This document shows, piece after piece, positions 29,896 to 39,276 of a DNA stretch of 64,000 bases. The DNA is from Paracoccus stylophorae (GTDB lineage: Bacteria > Pseudomonadota > Alphaproteobacteria > Rhodobacterales > Rhodobacteraceae), in the NCBI RefSeq assembly GCF_028553765.1, contig NZ_CP067134.1, positions 1,345,001-1,409,000 of the forward strand, written 5' to 3'. The notes under the pieces are model-generated. The model saw only the letters and a program-made list of their open reading frames with translations, ran no database searches and was not told the origin of the DNA. The first letter of the stretch is position 1. The number at the start of each line of letters is the position of its first letter. Both the position numbers and the translations under genes were made by a program.

Positions 29896-31662
29896 TCAGT
29901 GACGCTTCTTCGGCGGCATCAGGTCGGTGATCGTGCCCTCGAACATTTCGGCAGCAAAGTTCACCGTCTCACTCAGAGTAGGATGCGGGTGGATCGTGTG
30001 GCCAAGGTCGACCGCATCGGCTCCCATCTCGATGGCCAAGGCCACCTCGGCGATCAGATCGCCGGCGTTCGGGCCGACGATGGCAGCGCCGATGACGCGT
30101 TGATCGGTTTCGTCGAAGATCAGCTTGGTGATGCCCTCGGACCGGCCAATTGAAAGCGACCGTCCAGAGGCAGCCCAGGGGAAAACGCCCTTGCCGACCT
30201 TCAGTCCACTGGCCTTGGCCTGGGCTTCCGTCACGCCGACCCAGGCAACTTCGGGGTCGGTGTAGGCGACCGAGGGAATCACGCGGGCGTCGAAGTGGCG
30301 GTTGTGCCCGGCCGCGACCTCGGCTGCGACCTTGCCTTCATGGACTGCCTTGTGCGCCAGCATCGGCTGGCCCACCACGTCGCCGATGGCGAAGATATGG
30401 GGAACATTGGTACGCTGCTGGCTGTCCACGGCGATGAATCCGCGGTCGTCCACGGCCACGCCCGCGGCGCCGGCGTTCAGCATCTTGCCGTTGGGCCGAC
30501 GCCCGACCGACACAAGGATCTTGTCGAAGCGATCGGTGGTGGTGCCGCCCTTGTCGTCCTCGAAGGTGACGGTCAGCCCGTCCTCGTCGGCCGAGACCGC
30601 CGTGACCTTGGTCTTGAGCAGGATCTTCTCGTATCGGGCCTCGATCCGCTTATGCAGGGGCTTGACGATGTCCTTGTCGGCGCCGGGGATGATCTGGTCC
30701 ATCAGTTCCACGACCGTTACGCTGGACCCCAGCGCGTCATAGACGCAGGCCATTTCCAGCCCGATGATGCCGCCGCCCAGAACCAGAAGGCGTGCGGGCA
30801 CGCCTTCTAGTTCCAGCGCGCCGGTGGAATCGATCACGCGGTGATCGTCATGGGGAATGAACGGCAGCTTCACGGGTTCGGACCCGGCGGCGATGATGCA
30901 CTGGTCGAAGCTGACCGTGGATTTCGCCCCGTCGATGTCGACCGCGATCATGTTGGGTCCGGCAAAGGTGCCAAAGCCGGTCACGACCTGAACCTTGCGG
31001 CCCTTTGCCAGACCGCTGAGACCGCCCGTCAACTGCGTGACGACCGAGTTCTTCCAGCCGCGCAGCGCATCGAGATCCACCTCGGGCGGCGAGAAGCGCA
31101 GGCCATGATGGCCCATCTCCTCGGCTTCCGAGATGACCTTGGCTGCGTGCAGCAGAGCCTTGGACGGAATGCAGCCGACGTTCAGGCAGACCCCACCCAG
31201 CGTTGGATAGCGTTCGATCAGCACGACCTTCTTGCCCAGGTCGGCCGCGCGGAACGCCGCCGTATAGCCGCCCGGACCTGAACCGAGCACGACCACCTCG
31301 GCATGGATGTCGCCGCGCGCCGAAGCGGACAGCGCTGCCGGGACGGGCTGAGCTGCGGCCGGGCTGCTGTCACGACCGCCGCTGCTGTCCTTGCGCGGCT
31401 CCTCCTTGCCCTTGGCGGGTTCGGCGGCGGCGCCGGCGGCGTCCAGCGTCAGGATCACCGATCCTTCGGAGACCCGATCGCCTTCCTTGACCGAGATCGC
31501 GGTGATCCGGCCTGCGGTGGGGCTGGGCACCTCCATCGTCGCCTTGTCGGATTCCAGTTCGATAAGCGGCTGCTCCTCGGCAACCTCGTCGCCCACGGCG
31601 ACCAAGAGGGTGATGACCGGCACGTCCTTGAAGTCGCCGATGTCGGGAACCTTGACTTCCAT
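29896..31662 (-). CDS. lpd: Dihydrolipoyl dehydrogenase (E3) with N-terminal lipoyl domain
   Basis: A 588-residue E3 subunit. Residues 1-75 are a lipoyl domain with the lipoylated lysine in IELESDKATMEVPSP. After an Ala/Pro-rich linker comes the flavoprotein: FAD site VVLGSGPGGYTAAFRAADLG, redox-active disulfide GGVCLNVGCIPSK near 165, NAD site and C-terminal HPHPTLSE. It regenerates oxidised lipoate on E2. E3 with its own lipoyl domain is typical of beta/gammaproteobacterial-type PDH operons (such as Ralstonia pdhL) rather than the usual alphaproteobacterial form. It follows aceF by 13 bases. Confidence 0.95.
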   Translation of the reverse strand: MEVKVPDIGDFKDVPVITLLVAVGDEVAEEQPLIELESDKATMEVPSPTAGRITAISVKEGDRVSEGSVILTLDAAGAAAEPAKGKEEPRKDSSGGRDSSPAAAQPVPAALSASARGDIHAEVVVLGSGPGGYTAAFRAADLGKKVVLIERYPTLGGVCLNVGCIPSKALLHAAKVISEAEEMGHHGLRFSPPEVDLDALRGWKNSVVTQLTGGLSGLAKGRKVQVVTGFGTFAGPNMIAVDIDGAKSTVSFDQCIIAAGSEPVKLPFIPHDDHRVIDSTGALELEGVPARLLVLGGGIIGLEMACVYDALGSSVTVVELMDQIIPGADKDIVKPLHKRIEARYEKILLKTKVTAVSADEDGLTVTFEDDKGGTTTDRFDKILVSVGRRPNGKMLNAGAAGVAVDDRGFIAVDSQQRTNVPHIFAIGDVVGQPMLAHKAVHEGKVAAEVAAGHNRHFDARVIPSVAYTDPEVAWVGVTEAQAKASGLKVGKGVFPWAASGRSLSIGRSEGITKLIFDETDQRVIGAAIVGPNAGDLIAEVALAIEMGADAVDLGHTIHPHPTLSETVNFAAEMFEGTITDLMPPKKRH

Positions 31663-31675
31663 CTGCGGCGTCCTC

Positions 31676-32938
31676 CTAGAGCATGATCCGGCGCACGTCG
31701 CCGAGCAGGTGTTTCAGCGTGGCGGCGAAGCGGGCGGCCAGCGCCCCATCGATTGCCCGGTGATCATAGCTCAGCGACATCGGCAGCATGTTGCGGGCCA
31801 CGAACTGCTGCCCGTCCCAGACCGGCGCCATCTTCGAGCGCGTCAACCCGAGGATCGCCACCTCGGGCGCGTTCACGATGGGGGTGAAGGCGGTCCCCCC
31901 GATGCCCCCCAGCGACGAGATGGTGAAGGTCGCGCCCTGCATGTCCTGCGACTTCAGCTCACCGGCGCGGGCCTTGCCGCTCAGCTCGCCCAGCTCCTTC
32001 GAGATCTCGACGATGCCCTTGCGGTCGGCGTCCTTGATGACCGGCACCACCAGCCCGTTCGGCGTGTCGGCGGCAAAGCCGATGTTGTAGTAGGACTTGC
32101 GGATCAGCTTGTCGCCGTCGGGGTGAATCGACGAGTTGAACTCCCAGTGCTTGCGCAGCGCCGAGACGCTGGCCTTGATGACGAAGGACAGCAGCGTGAC
32201 GCGGTAGCCGTCCTTCTTCGCGTCGTCGTCCAGTTCCTTGCGGTACTGGTCGATCTCGGTGATGTCGGCCTCTTCCTGGTGGGTGACATGCGGGATGTTC
32301 AGCCAGGACCGGTGCAGCGCCGGGCCGGACAGCTTCTTGATCCGCGCCATCTCGACATTCTCGATGGGGCCGAACTTCGAGAAGTCGATGACCGGGATCG
32401 GCGGGATCCCCATGCCGCCCGAGACGGCGCCGCCCGCCGCCGCCGCCGGAGCGGCGCTGGACTTGAGGAAGGCGGTGACGTCCTCGCGCAGGATGCGGCC
32501 CTTGCGGCCGGTGCCGTTCACCTTGGCGAGGTCGATGCCGAGCTGCCGGGCGAAGGCGCGGACCGAGGGCGAGGCGTGCGCCTTGCCGAAGCCGCTGTCG
32601 GTGACGGCCGGCGCCGCAGCCGGGCTGGCGGCCGTCGCTGCCGCGGGCGCGGCGGCCGGGGCCGGCGCGGCCGCCGCGGCCGGGGCGGGGGCAGCGCCCG
32701 CGGCGTCGCCCTCGACCGTCAGGATCAGTGCCCCTTCCGAGACCCGGTCGCCCTCCTTCACCGCGATCGCGGCGATCGTGCCGGCCACGGGGCTGGGTAC
32801 CTCCATCGTGGCCTTGTCCGATTCAAGCTCGATCAGCGGGTCTTCCTTGGCGACGCTGTCGCCCACCTTCACCAGGATGCTGATCACCGGCACGTCCGAA
32901 AAGTCGCCGATGTCGGGAACATTCACTTCGATAGCCAT
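31676..32938 (-). CDS. aceF: Pyruvate dehydrogenase E2, dihydrolipoamide acetyltransferase
   Basis: A 420-residue E2 core protein with one lipoyl domain (IELESDKATMEVPSP, residues 30-50), a long Ala/Pro linker, an E1/E3-binding domain (ASPSVRAFARQLGIDLAKVN) and the C-terminal catalytic acetyltransferase domain with the active-site His in LSYDHRAIDGALAARF. It transfers the acetyl group to CoA. A single lipoyl domain is fewer than in E. coli AceF (three). It lies 21 bases after aceE. Confidence 0.95.
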   Translation of the reverse strand: MAIEVNVPDIGDFSDVPVISILVKVGDSVAKEDPLIELESDKATMEVPSPVAGTIAAIAVKEGDRVSEGALILTVEGDAAGAAPAPAAAAAPAPAAAPAAATAASPAAAPAVTDSGFGKAHASPSVRAFARQLGIDLAKVNGTGRKGRILREDVTAFLKSSAAPAAAAGGAVSGGMGIPPIPVIDFSKFGPIENVEMARIKKLSGPALHRSWLNIPHVTHQEEADITEIDQYRKELDDDAKKDGYRVTLLSFVIKASVSALRKHWEFNSSIHPDGDKLIRKSYYNIGFAADTPNGLVVPVIKDADRKGIVEISKELGELSGKARAGELKSQDMQGATFTISSLGGIGGTAFTPIVNAPEVAILGLTRSKMAPVWDGQQFVARNMLPMSLSYDHRAIDGALAARFAATLKHLLGDVRRIML

Positions 32939-32959
32939 TCTGCGTCTCCTCGTCCCTTG

Positions 32960-35614
32960 TCACACCAGCCGGGGATTGGGCTTGTCCCCGTCGATCTCGT
33001 ATTTCTGCAGCGCCGCGGTGAGCGTCGCCTCGTCGATCGCGCCCTCGCGGAACAGGTCCACCATGGCGGCGGCGGCGATGTGGTTGGCGTCCACCTCGAA
33101 GAACCGGCGCAGGTTCACCCGGCTGTCCGAGCGTCCGAAGCCGTCCGTGCCCAGCACCGTGAACCGTCCCGGCACGAAGGCGCGGATCTGCTCGGCATAG
33201 TTCTTCATGTAGTCGGTGGCGGCGATGATCGGTCCGGTCGCGCGGGACAGGGCCTGCGTGACATAGGGCACGCGCGGCTCGGCCAGCGGGTTCAGCCGGT
33301 TCCACCGCGCCGCGTCCTGGCCGTCGCGGGCCAGCTCGTTCAGGCTGGTCGCCGACCAGATGTCGGCGGTCACGCCAAAGTCGGCCTGCAGCATGTCGGC
33401 GGCCTTCAGCGCCTGCATCAGGATCGTGCCCGACCCCAGCAGGTTGACGTGTTTCGCCCCCGGCTTCTTCGTCTCGCGGAAGCGGTAGAGGCCGCGGACG
33501 ATGCCTTCCTCGCAGCCGGCGGGCATGTCGGGATGGGCGTAGTTCTCGTTCATCAGGGTGATGTAGAAATAGACATCCTCCTGATCCTCGTACATCCGCT
33601 TCAGCCCGTTCTGGACGATCACCGCGACCTCGTGCTGGAAGGTCGGGTCATAGCTGACGCAGTTCGGGATCGTGCCGGCCAGGATGTGGCTGTGCCCGTC
33701 CTCGTGCTGCAGCCCCTCGCCGTTCAGGGTGGTGCGTCCCGCGGTGCCGCCCAGCATGAAGCCCCGGGCGCGGCTGTCGCCGGCGGCCCAGGCCAGATCG
33801 CCGATGCGCTGGAACCCGAACATCGAGTAGTAGACGAAGAACGGGATCATCGGCACGCCGTGGTTCGAATAGGACGTCGCCGCCGCGATCCAGTCGGCCA
33901 TGGCGCCGGCCTCGTTGATCCCCTCCTGCAGCACCTGCCCGTCCACCGACTCGCGATAGTAGGACATCTGCTCGCGGTCCTCGGGCGTGTAGTTCTGGCC
34001 CTGCGGGTTGTAGATGCCGACCGAGCGGAACAGCCCCTCCATCCCGAAGGTGCGGCTTTCGTCGGGGACGATGGGGACGACGTGGCGGCCCAGCTCCTTG
34101 TCGCGGATCAGCGTGGTCAGGACCCGCACGAAGGCCATCGTGGTCGAGATCTCGCGGTCGCCGGTCGAGGTCAGCTGCGCCTTGAACGCCTCCAGCGGCG
34201 GAGCCGTCAGCCGCGGGGACTGCGACTGGCGCTGCGGGAACGCCCCGCCGAGCGCGCGGCGCCGGTCCTCGAGATAGGCCTTCTGGGCATTGTTCAGCGT
34301 GACGAAGGGCGCCTTGGGCAGATCCTCGTCGCTGACCGGGATCTTGAATCGGTCGCGGAAGGCGCGCAGCTGGTCCTCGGCCAGCTTCTTCTGCTGGTGG
34401 GTGATGTTCTGGCCCTCGCCGGCGGTGCCCATGCCGTAGCCCTTGATCGTCTTGATCAGCAGGCAGCTTGGCTGGCCCTGGGTGTCCACGGCGCGGCGGA
34501 AGGCGGTATAGACCTTCTCGGGGTCATGGCCGCCTCGGTTCAGCGACCAGATCTGCTCGTCGGTCCAGTCCTCGACCAGCGCCGCCGTCTCGGGGTACTT
34601 GCCGAAGAAATGCTTGCGGATATAGGCGCCGTCCTTCGACTTGAAGGTCTGGTAGTCGCCGTCCACCGTTTCGTCCATCAGCTGCCGCAGCCGGCCGGTG
34701 GTGTCGTTCTCGAGCAGCTCGTCCCAGCCCTTGCCCCACAGCAGCTTGACGACGTTCCAGCCGGCGCCACGGAAGTTGCCCTCCAGCTCCTGCACGATCT
34801 TGCCGTTGCCGCGCACCGGGCCGTCCAGACGCTGCAGGTTGCAGTTGATCACGAAGATCAGGTTGTCCAGCCCCTCGCGCGCGGCCAGGTCGATGGCACC
34901 GCGGCTTTCCGGCTCGTCCATCTCTCCGTCGCCCAGGAAACACCAGACCTTGCGGTCGGCCATATCGATCAGCCCGCGATTGTGCATGTATTTCATGAAC
35001 CGCGCCTGATAGATCGCCATCAGCGGGCCAAGTCCCATGCTGACGGTCGGGAACTGCCAATAGTCCGGCATCAGCCAGGGATGGGGATAGGACGACAGCC
35101 CCTCGCCCCCGACCTCGGACCGGAAGTTCAGCATCTGCTCTTCGGTGATCCGCCCCTCCATGAACGACCGGGCATAGATCCCCGGCACGACATGGCCCTG
35201 GAAGAAGACCAGATCGCCGCCGTGAATCGCCGACCGCGCGCGCCAGAAGTGGTTCAGCCCGACATCATACATCACCGCCGAGGAGGCGAAGGATGCGATA
35301 TGCCCGCCGTATTCGCTGGATTCCTTGTTGCGGCGCACGACCGTCGCCATGGCGTTCCAGCGGTTGATGGTGCGGATGCGCCATTCCATGTCCAGATCGC
35401 CCGGAAACTCATACTGATCGTCCACGGGGATCGTGTTCTGGTAAGGGGTCGTTGCAGAGAACGGCAGCGTTGCCCCGGCGGCGCGGGCCTGTGCGACGGC
35501 TCTATCGAGAAGGAAATGAGCCCTGTTGGGGCCATCGCGTTCAATCACGTCGGCAATGGCGTCCTGCCATTCGCGGGATTCGATCGGGTCGATATCGGGA
35601 CCGAGGTCTCTCAT
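32960..35614 (-). CDS. aceE: Pyruvate dehydrogenase E1, homodimeric type
   Basis: An 884-residue thiamine-diphosphate enzyme of the single-chain AceE class, which decarboxylates pyruvate and acetylates lipoyl-E2. Visible features: N-terminal NTIPVDDQYEFPGDLDMEWR, the TPP/Mg motif LGDGEMDEPESRGAI near 230, and RTTLNGEGLQHEDGHSH near 640. The start chosen (MRDLGPDIDPIESREWQD) gives the normal length; the open frame continues upstream through phaB in another frame. Alphaproteobacteria usually carry the E1-alpha/beta form, so this PDH set may be imported. Confidence 0.95.
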   Translation of the reverse strand: MRDLGPDIDPIESREWQDAIADVIERDGPNRAHFLLDRAVAQARAAGATLPFSATTPYQNTIPVDDQYEFPGDLDMEWRIRTINRWNAMATVVRRNKESSEYGGHIASFASSAVMYDVGLNHFWRARSAIHGGDLVFFQGHVVPGIYARSFMEGRITEEQMLNFRSEVGGEGLSSYPHPWLMPDYWQFPTVSMGLGPLMAIYQARFMKYMHNRGLIDMADRKVWCFLGDGEMDEPESRGAIDLAAREGLDNLIFVINCNLQRLDGPVRGNGKIVQELEGNFRGAGWNVVKLLWGKGWDELLENDTTGRLRQLMDETVDGDYQTFKSKDGAYIRKHFFGKYPETAALVEDWTDEQIWSLNRGGHDPEKVYTAFRRAVDTQGQPSCLLIKTIKGYGMGTAGEGQNITHQQKKLAEDQLRAFRDRFKIPVSDEDLPKAPFVTLNNAQKAYLEDRRRALGGAFPQRQSQSPRLTAPPLEAFKAQLTSTGDREISTTMAFVRVLTTLIRDKELGRHVVPIVPDESRTFGMEGLFRSVGIYNPQGQNYTPEDREQMSYYRESVDGQVLQEGINEAGAMADWIAAATSYSNHGVPMIPFFVYYSMFGFQRIGDLAWAAGDSRARGFMLGGTAGRTTLNGEGLQHEDGHSHILAGTIPNCVSYDPTFQHEVAVIVQNGLKRMYEDQEDVYFYITLMNENYAHPDMPAGCEEGIVRGLYRFRETKKPGAKHVNLLGSGTILMQALKAADMLQADFGVTADIWSATSLNELARDGQDAARWNRLNPLAEPRVPYVTQALSRATGPIIAATDYMKNYAEQIRAFVPGRFTVLGTDGFGRSDSRVNLRRFFEVDANHIAAAAMVDLFREGAIDEATLTAALQKYEIDGDKPNPRLV

Positions 35615-35625
35615 GGGTGTTTCCC

Positions 35626-36351
35626 TCAAACGAAGAACTGGCCGCCATTGGCGGAGATGGTGGAACCGGTGATGAAGCCCGCGTCGTCGGACGCCAGGAA
35701 CACCACGGTGCGCGCGATCTCCTCGGGCTCGCCCAGACGGCCGACCGGGATCTGCGGGATGATGCGTTCGTTCAGGACCTTTTCGTCGATGGCCTTGACC
35801 ATCTCGGTCGCGATATAGCCGGGGCAGATCGCGTTCACGGTGATGCCCGCCCGGGCGCCTTCCTGGGCCAGGGCCTTGGTAAAGCCCAGGTCGCCCGCCT
35901 TGGCGGCGGAATAGTTCGCCTGGCCGGCCTGGCCCTTTTGTCCGTTGATCGAGCTGATGTTGATGATGCGGCCGAACTTGCGGTCGCGCATCCCCGACCA
36001 GACCGGGTGGGTCATGTTGAAGAGGCCGGTCAGGTTGGTGTCGACGACCTCTTTCCACTGCTGCGGGGTCATCTTGTGGAACATCGCGTCGCGGGTGATG
36101 CCGGCGTTGTTGACCAGCACGGCGATCGGGCCCAGCTCGGCCTCGATCTGCTTGATGCCTTCCGCACAGGCGTCATAGTCGGCGACCGACCATTTGTAGG
36201 TCTTGATGCCGGTTTCCTCGGTGAATGCCTTTGCGGCGTCGTCGTTGCCGGCATAGGTGGCGGCGACGGTGTATCCCGCCTCCATCAGTGCCCTGGAAAT
36301 TGCCGCGCCGATGCCGCGCGACCCCCCGGTAACAAGTGCAACCTTGGACAT
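35626..36351 (-). CDS. phaB: Acetoacetyl-CoA reductase
   Basis: A 241-residue short-chain dehydrogenase. It has the NADP-binding VTGGSRGIGAAISRAL, the NNAGITRDAMFHKMTPQQW stretch characteristic of PhaB, and the catalytic Ser/Tyr/Lys in ISSINGQKGQ and YSAAKAG. It reduces acetoacetyl-CoA to (R)-3-hydroxybutyryl-CoA. GAGGGATT precedes the ATG; an in-frame upstream ATG is less likely. It is eleven bases from aceE, which links the PHB and PDH genes directly. Confidence 0.95.
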   Translation of the reverse strand: MSKVALVTGGSRGIGAAISRALMEAGYTVAATYAGNDDAAKAFTEETGIKTYKWSVADYDACAEGIKQIEAELGPIAVLVNNAGITRDAMFHKMTPQQWKEVVDTNLTGLFNMTHPVWSGMRDRKFGRIINISSINGQKGQAGQANYSAAKAGDLGFTKALAQEGARAGITVNAICPGYIATEMVKAIDEKVLNERIIPQIPVGRLGEPEEIARTVVFLASDDAGFITGSTISANGGQFFV

Positions 36352-36443
36352 GAATCCCTCCCTTTTCAAGAATTTGCCGTCCCCGAAATATTGCTACAAG
36401 GATGGCCAAACGTGCGCAATGATATTGCGCACGTTTTCCTGCC

Positions 36444-37616
36444 TTACCGTTCCAGGCACATGGCGACGCCCATGCCGCCCCCGATGCACAGCGTGGCAAG
36501 GCCCTTTTTCGCGTCGCGCCGCTTCATCTCGAACAGCAGGGTGTTCAGGACGCGTGCGCCCGATGCGCCGATCGGGTGGCCGATGGCGATGGCGCCGCCG
36601 TTCACGTTCACGATCTCGGGGTCCCAGCCCATGTCCTTGTTGACGGCACAAGCCTGGGCGGCAAAGGCTTCGTTCGCCTCGACGAGATCCAGGTCGCCCA
36701 CGGACCAGCCCGCCTTTTCCAGTGCCTTGCGGCTGGCCGGGATCGGGCCGGTGCCCATGATCGCCGGGTCAAGCCCTGCCGTTGACCAGGATGCGATGCG
36801 CGCCAGGGGGGTCAGGCCGCGGCGGCTGGCCTCGTCCTCGGTCATGACCATCACCGCCGCCGCGCCGTCGTTCAGGCCGGACGCATTGCCCGCCGTGACC
36901 GTGCCGTCCTTGGAAAACGCCGGGCGCAGCTTCTGCATGGCGTCGATGGTGGCGCCGTGACGGATGTATTCGTCCTTGTCCACGACCGTGTCGCCCTTGC
37001 GGGTCTTGACCGTGAAGGCCACGATCTCGTCATCAAAGCGGCCCGCCTTTTGCGCGGCCTCGGCCTTGTTCTGCGAAGCAAGCGCGAATTCGTCCTGCTG
37101 GTCGCGACTGATCTGCCATTTCTGGGCGACGTTTTCGGCCGTGGTTCCCATGTGATAGTTGTTGAAGGCATCCCACAGGCCGTCGCGGATCATGGTGTCG
37201 ATGAACTGCATGTCACCCATCTTCTGGCCCGCACGCAGATAGGCCGCATGGGTGGACATCGACATGCTTTCCTGGCCGCCCGCCAGCACCACCGTGGCAT
37301 CGCCCGTCGTTACCTGCTGGGCGGCCAAGGCAACGGCCCGCAGTCCAGACCCGCAGACTTGGTTCAGAAGCCAGGCCGAGGATTCGGCCGGCAGGCCCGC
37401 GTTGATATGCGCCTGTCGCGCCGGGTTCTGGCCCTGGCCCGCGGTCAGGACCTGGCCCAGGATCGTTTCGGAAACTTCGGCCGGGTCGATCCCGGCCCGG
37501 GACACGACTTCCTGCAGGACCGCTGCGCCCAGGTCATGCGCGGGGATATTGGCGAACGATCCCAGAAAGCTGCCGACGGGAGTGCGTGCGGCGGCAACGA
37601 TTACGGCTTTGGTCAT
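36444..37616 (-). CDS. phaA: Acetyl-CoA C-acetyltransferase (beta-ketothiolase)
   Basis: A 390-residue thiolase that condenses two acetyl-CoA to acetoacetyl-CoA. Catalytic residues are visible: the nucleophile Cys in [14 protein letters not shown] near 88, His in [12 protein letters not shown] near 348 and the second Cys in [10 protein letters not shown] near 378. The start is [20 protein letters not shown]; the frame upstream is open but not homologous. It is the first gene of the leftward block, 92 bases before phaB, facing a 534-base intergenic region that must contain the main promoter. Confidence 0.95.
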   Translation of the reverse strand: MTKAVIVAAARTPVGSFLGSFANIPAHDLGAAVLQEVVSRAGIDPAEVSETILGQVLTAGQGQNPARQAHINAGLPAESSAWLLNQVCGSGLRAVALAAQQVTTGDATVVLAGGQESMSMSTHAAYLRAGQKMGDMQFIDTMIRDGLWDAFNNYHMGTTAENVAQKWQISRDQQDEFALASQNKAEAAQKAGRFDDEIVAFTVKTRKGDTVVDKDEYIRHGATIDAMQKLRPAFSKDGTVTAGNASGLNDGAAAVMVMTEDEASRRGLTPLARIASWSTAGLDPAIMGTGPIPASRKALEKAGWSVGDLDLVEANEAFAAQACAVNKDMGWDPEIVNVNGGAIAIGHPIGASGARVLNTLLFEMKRRDAKKGLATLCIGGGMGVAMCLER

Positions 37617-38150
37617 AGCATCGATCCTTTTCCTAAGGTCGTTTGAAAGGCGCTCAGTTTGCTGTGGAAGTGCCATCGGCAGAACAAAGCAACGCGGCTC
37701 GACATAGCCGATTTGATGGCCCCTCGCCCGAAAAGTCAGCGGCGCGGCACCGTGGACAGGCATGGCGGAGACGACCCGAGCGACTGACCGGCCAAGCAGG
37801 CCTGCGGTCCGGCCCGACCGCCTCGTGCTGCAGCATGGACGCCCCCTCCCAGAGTTGGTTCGGAGCGCTCAGCGTCCCGCCTACGTCATAACAGGTATAT
37901 AAACTTTACCACTTATCCTAGTCAACAAGTTTATTTACCTTTAGATCAGGCGCCGTGAAAAGTGATCGTCGGTTGACGCAGCGTGCTCGGCAGTGTGAGG
38001 TTCACCGGATACCCCATGGATATCAAGAAAATACTGATTTTCAGTCAAAAAAATACACGACTGGAGAAGATGCTGTCCTTGAAATCAGACTCCGGTGAGG
38101 TAAATAATATTGATGTCTGTCTATCGGCACCCCTAAGGAGCTCGCCGCCC
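37617..38150. promoter_or_regulatory. Divergent intergenic region between phaA and the FCD regulator
   Basis: 534 bases without a credible gene. The section 37890-37945 is unusually AT-rich for this window and contains TAAACTT (37900-37906) and its inverse AAGTTTA (37927-37933). Near the regulator gene there is a compact inverted repeat, ACTGATTTTCAGT (38032-38044). Either could be an operator for the FCD regulator and the AT-rich part is the best place for the block's promoter. These are visual calls only. Confidence 0.45.
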
Positions 38151-38924
38151 ATGATTGCTGCGGAAATTTTTGAGCCGATTGATCACGAATCAGTCGTCGA
38201 TACGGTTGTCGGCAAGGTTGAAACGATGATCGTCGATGGGGTTCTGAAGGACGGTGCTCGTTTGCCGTCGGAGCGCGAAATGGCCGACGCCTTCGGGGTG
38301 TCGCGGCCAAAGCTGCGTGAAGCGCTGCAGACGCTCGAGGCTCGCGGCCTCGTTCATGTCCGCCACGGTGACGGAACTTATATTGCCGAACTGACCGGCA
38401 GGGCCATGTCGCCGGCCATGTTGGCGCTTTATTCGCGCCATGGCGAAGCCTTTCACGACTATCTCGAATACCGGCGCGAGCAGGAAGCCTTCGCGACCCG
38501 CCTTGCCGCGCAGCGCGCGACAGCTGCGGACAAGGAGCGTCTGTCTGCGATCAGGGAAGAACTCGAAGCGGCCTGGCTTGGTCAGGACGCAGAGGCGGAA
38601 AGCGAAGCTGATTTCCGGCTTCACCATGCTGTGGTCGATGCCAGCCACAACACAACGCTGATCCACATGATGGCGTCGGTCTATGACCTGACACGTCGCG
38701 GAATCTTCTACAATCATGACCTTCTCCGCAGTATCGATGACAGCGGACGCAAGCTTCTCGATCAACACATAGAGATCATTGAGTCGGTTCTGTCCGCTGA
38801 TCCTGTACGTGCCGAGGAGGCTGCGCGCGACCACATGGGCTATGTCGAGGAATCGATACGTCGCGGTCGGGAGCTGCAGCGACGAGAGCAGCGCGCTCGA
38901 ATGCGATTCAAGACTGGGGTCTGA
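38151..38924 (+). CDS. FCD-domain GntR regulator (LldR/PdhR-like)
   Basis: A 257-residue regulator: winged helix (LPSEREMADAFGVSRPKLRE near residue 40, LVHVRHGDGTYIAEL) and C-terminal FCD ligand domain (DFRLHHAVVDASHNTTLIHM with metal-binding His). The architecture matches LldR and PdhR, which respond to lactate and pyruvate. Transcribed divergently from the lactate/PDH/PHB genes, it is the obvious candidate controller of all of them. The start is the ATG preceded by AAGGAG eleven bases upstream; the frame extends to 37983 without homology. Confidence 0.88.
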   Translation: MIAAEIFEPIDHESVVDTVVGKVETMIVDGVLKDGARLPSEREMADAFGVSRPKLREALQTLEARGLVHVRHGDGTYIAELTGRAMSPAMLALYSRHGEAFHDYLEYRREQEAFATRLAAQRATAADKERLSAIREELEAAWLGQDAEAESEADFRLHHAVVDASHNTTLIHMMASVYDLTRRGIFYNHDLLRSIDDSGRKLLDQHIEIIESVLSADPVRAEEAARDHMGYVEESIRRGRELQRREQRARMRFKTGV

Positions 38925-38939
38925 GTGAGCTGGCAATCC

Positions 38940-38956
38940 CCCCATATTCTATGGGG
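38940..38956. terminator. Short hairpin after the FCD regulator gene
   Basis: CCCCATA, loop TTC, TATGGGG is a perfect seven-base-pair stem 15 bases beyond the regulator stop. There is no T-run after it, so it is a weak terminator candidate; it also lies where the IS3 remnant begins. Confidence 0.35.
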
Positions 38957-38970
38957 TGCATTCGTAGAAC

Positions 38971-39264
38971 TTACGCGGCCGTTTTCAGTTTCATTGCGGG
39001 TGTGATGCCGCCGATGCCCATGTTCGGGTGGTCGTTGTTGTATGTCCAGAGCCATTCCGTCGCGTGATCCTGTGCCTCCTCGATGGTTTCGATGATGTAT
39101 TGGTCGAGCCATTCATGCCGGATGGTGTGGTTGCAGCGCTCGATATAGGCGTTCTGTTGCGGCTGGCCGGGTTGGATGTGCTGGATGGTGATGCCCTGTT
39201 TCTCGGCCCAGATCAGCAGCTTGCCACTGATGTATTCTGGGTCGTAGCGTGTTGGGAACAACAC
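38971..39264 (-). mobile_element. IS3-family transposase OrfB, C-terminal remnant
   Basis: About 97 codons of the integrase-core C-terminus: WAEKQGITIQHIQPGQPQQN, AYIERCNHTIRHEWLDQY and TYNNDHPNMGIGGITPAMKL, the conserved end of IS3-family OrfB including the final catalytic Glu (in YIER). The first two catalytic Asp and OrfA are missing; the frame loses homology at 39264. Non-functional. It abuts the 3' end of the FCD regulator locus. Confidence 0.8.
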
Positions 39265-39276
39265 GCCATGACCGGG

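Noticed and set aside
31391..35818. A 1475-codon open frame on the plus strand across lpd, aceF and aceE
   Set aside because: It runs antisense to three certain enzyme genes, has low-complexity Arg/Gly/His-rich composition and no family match; long antisense frames are normal in high-GC codon usage.
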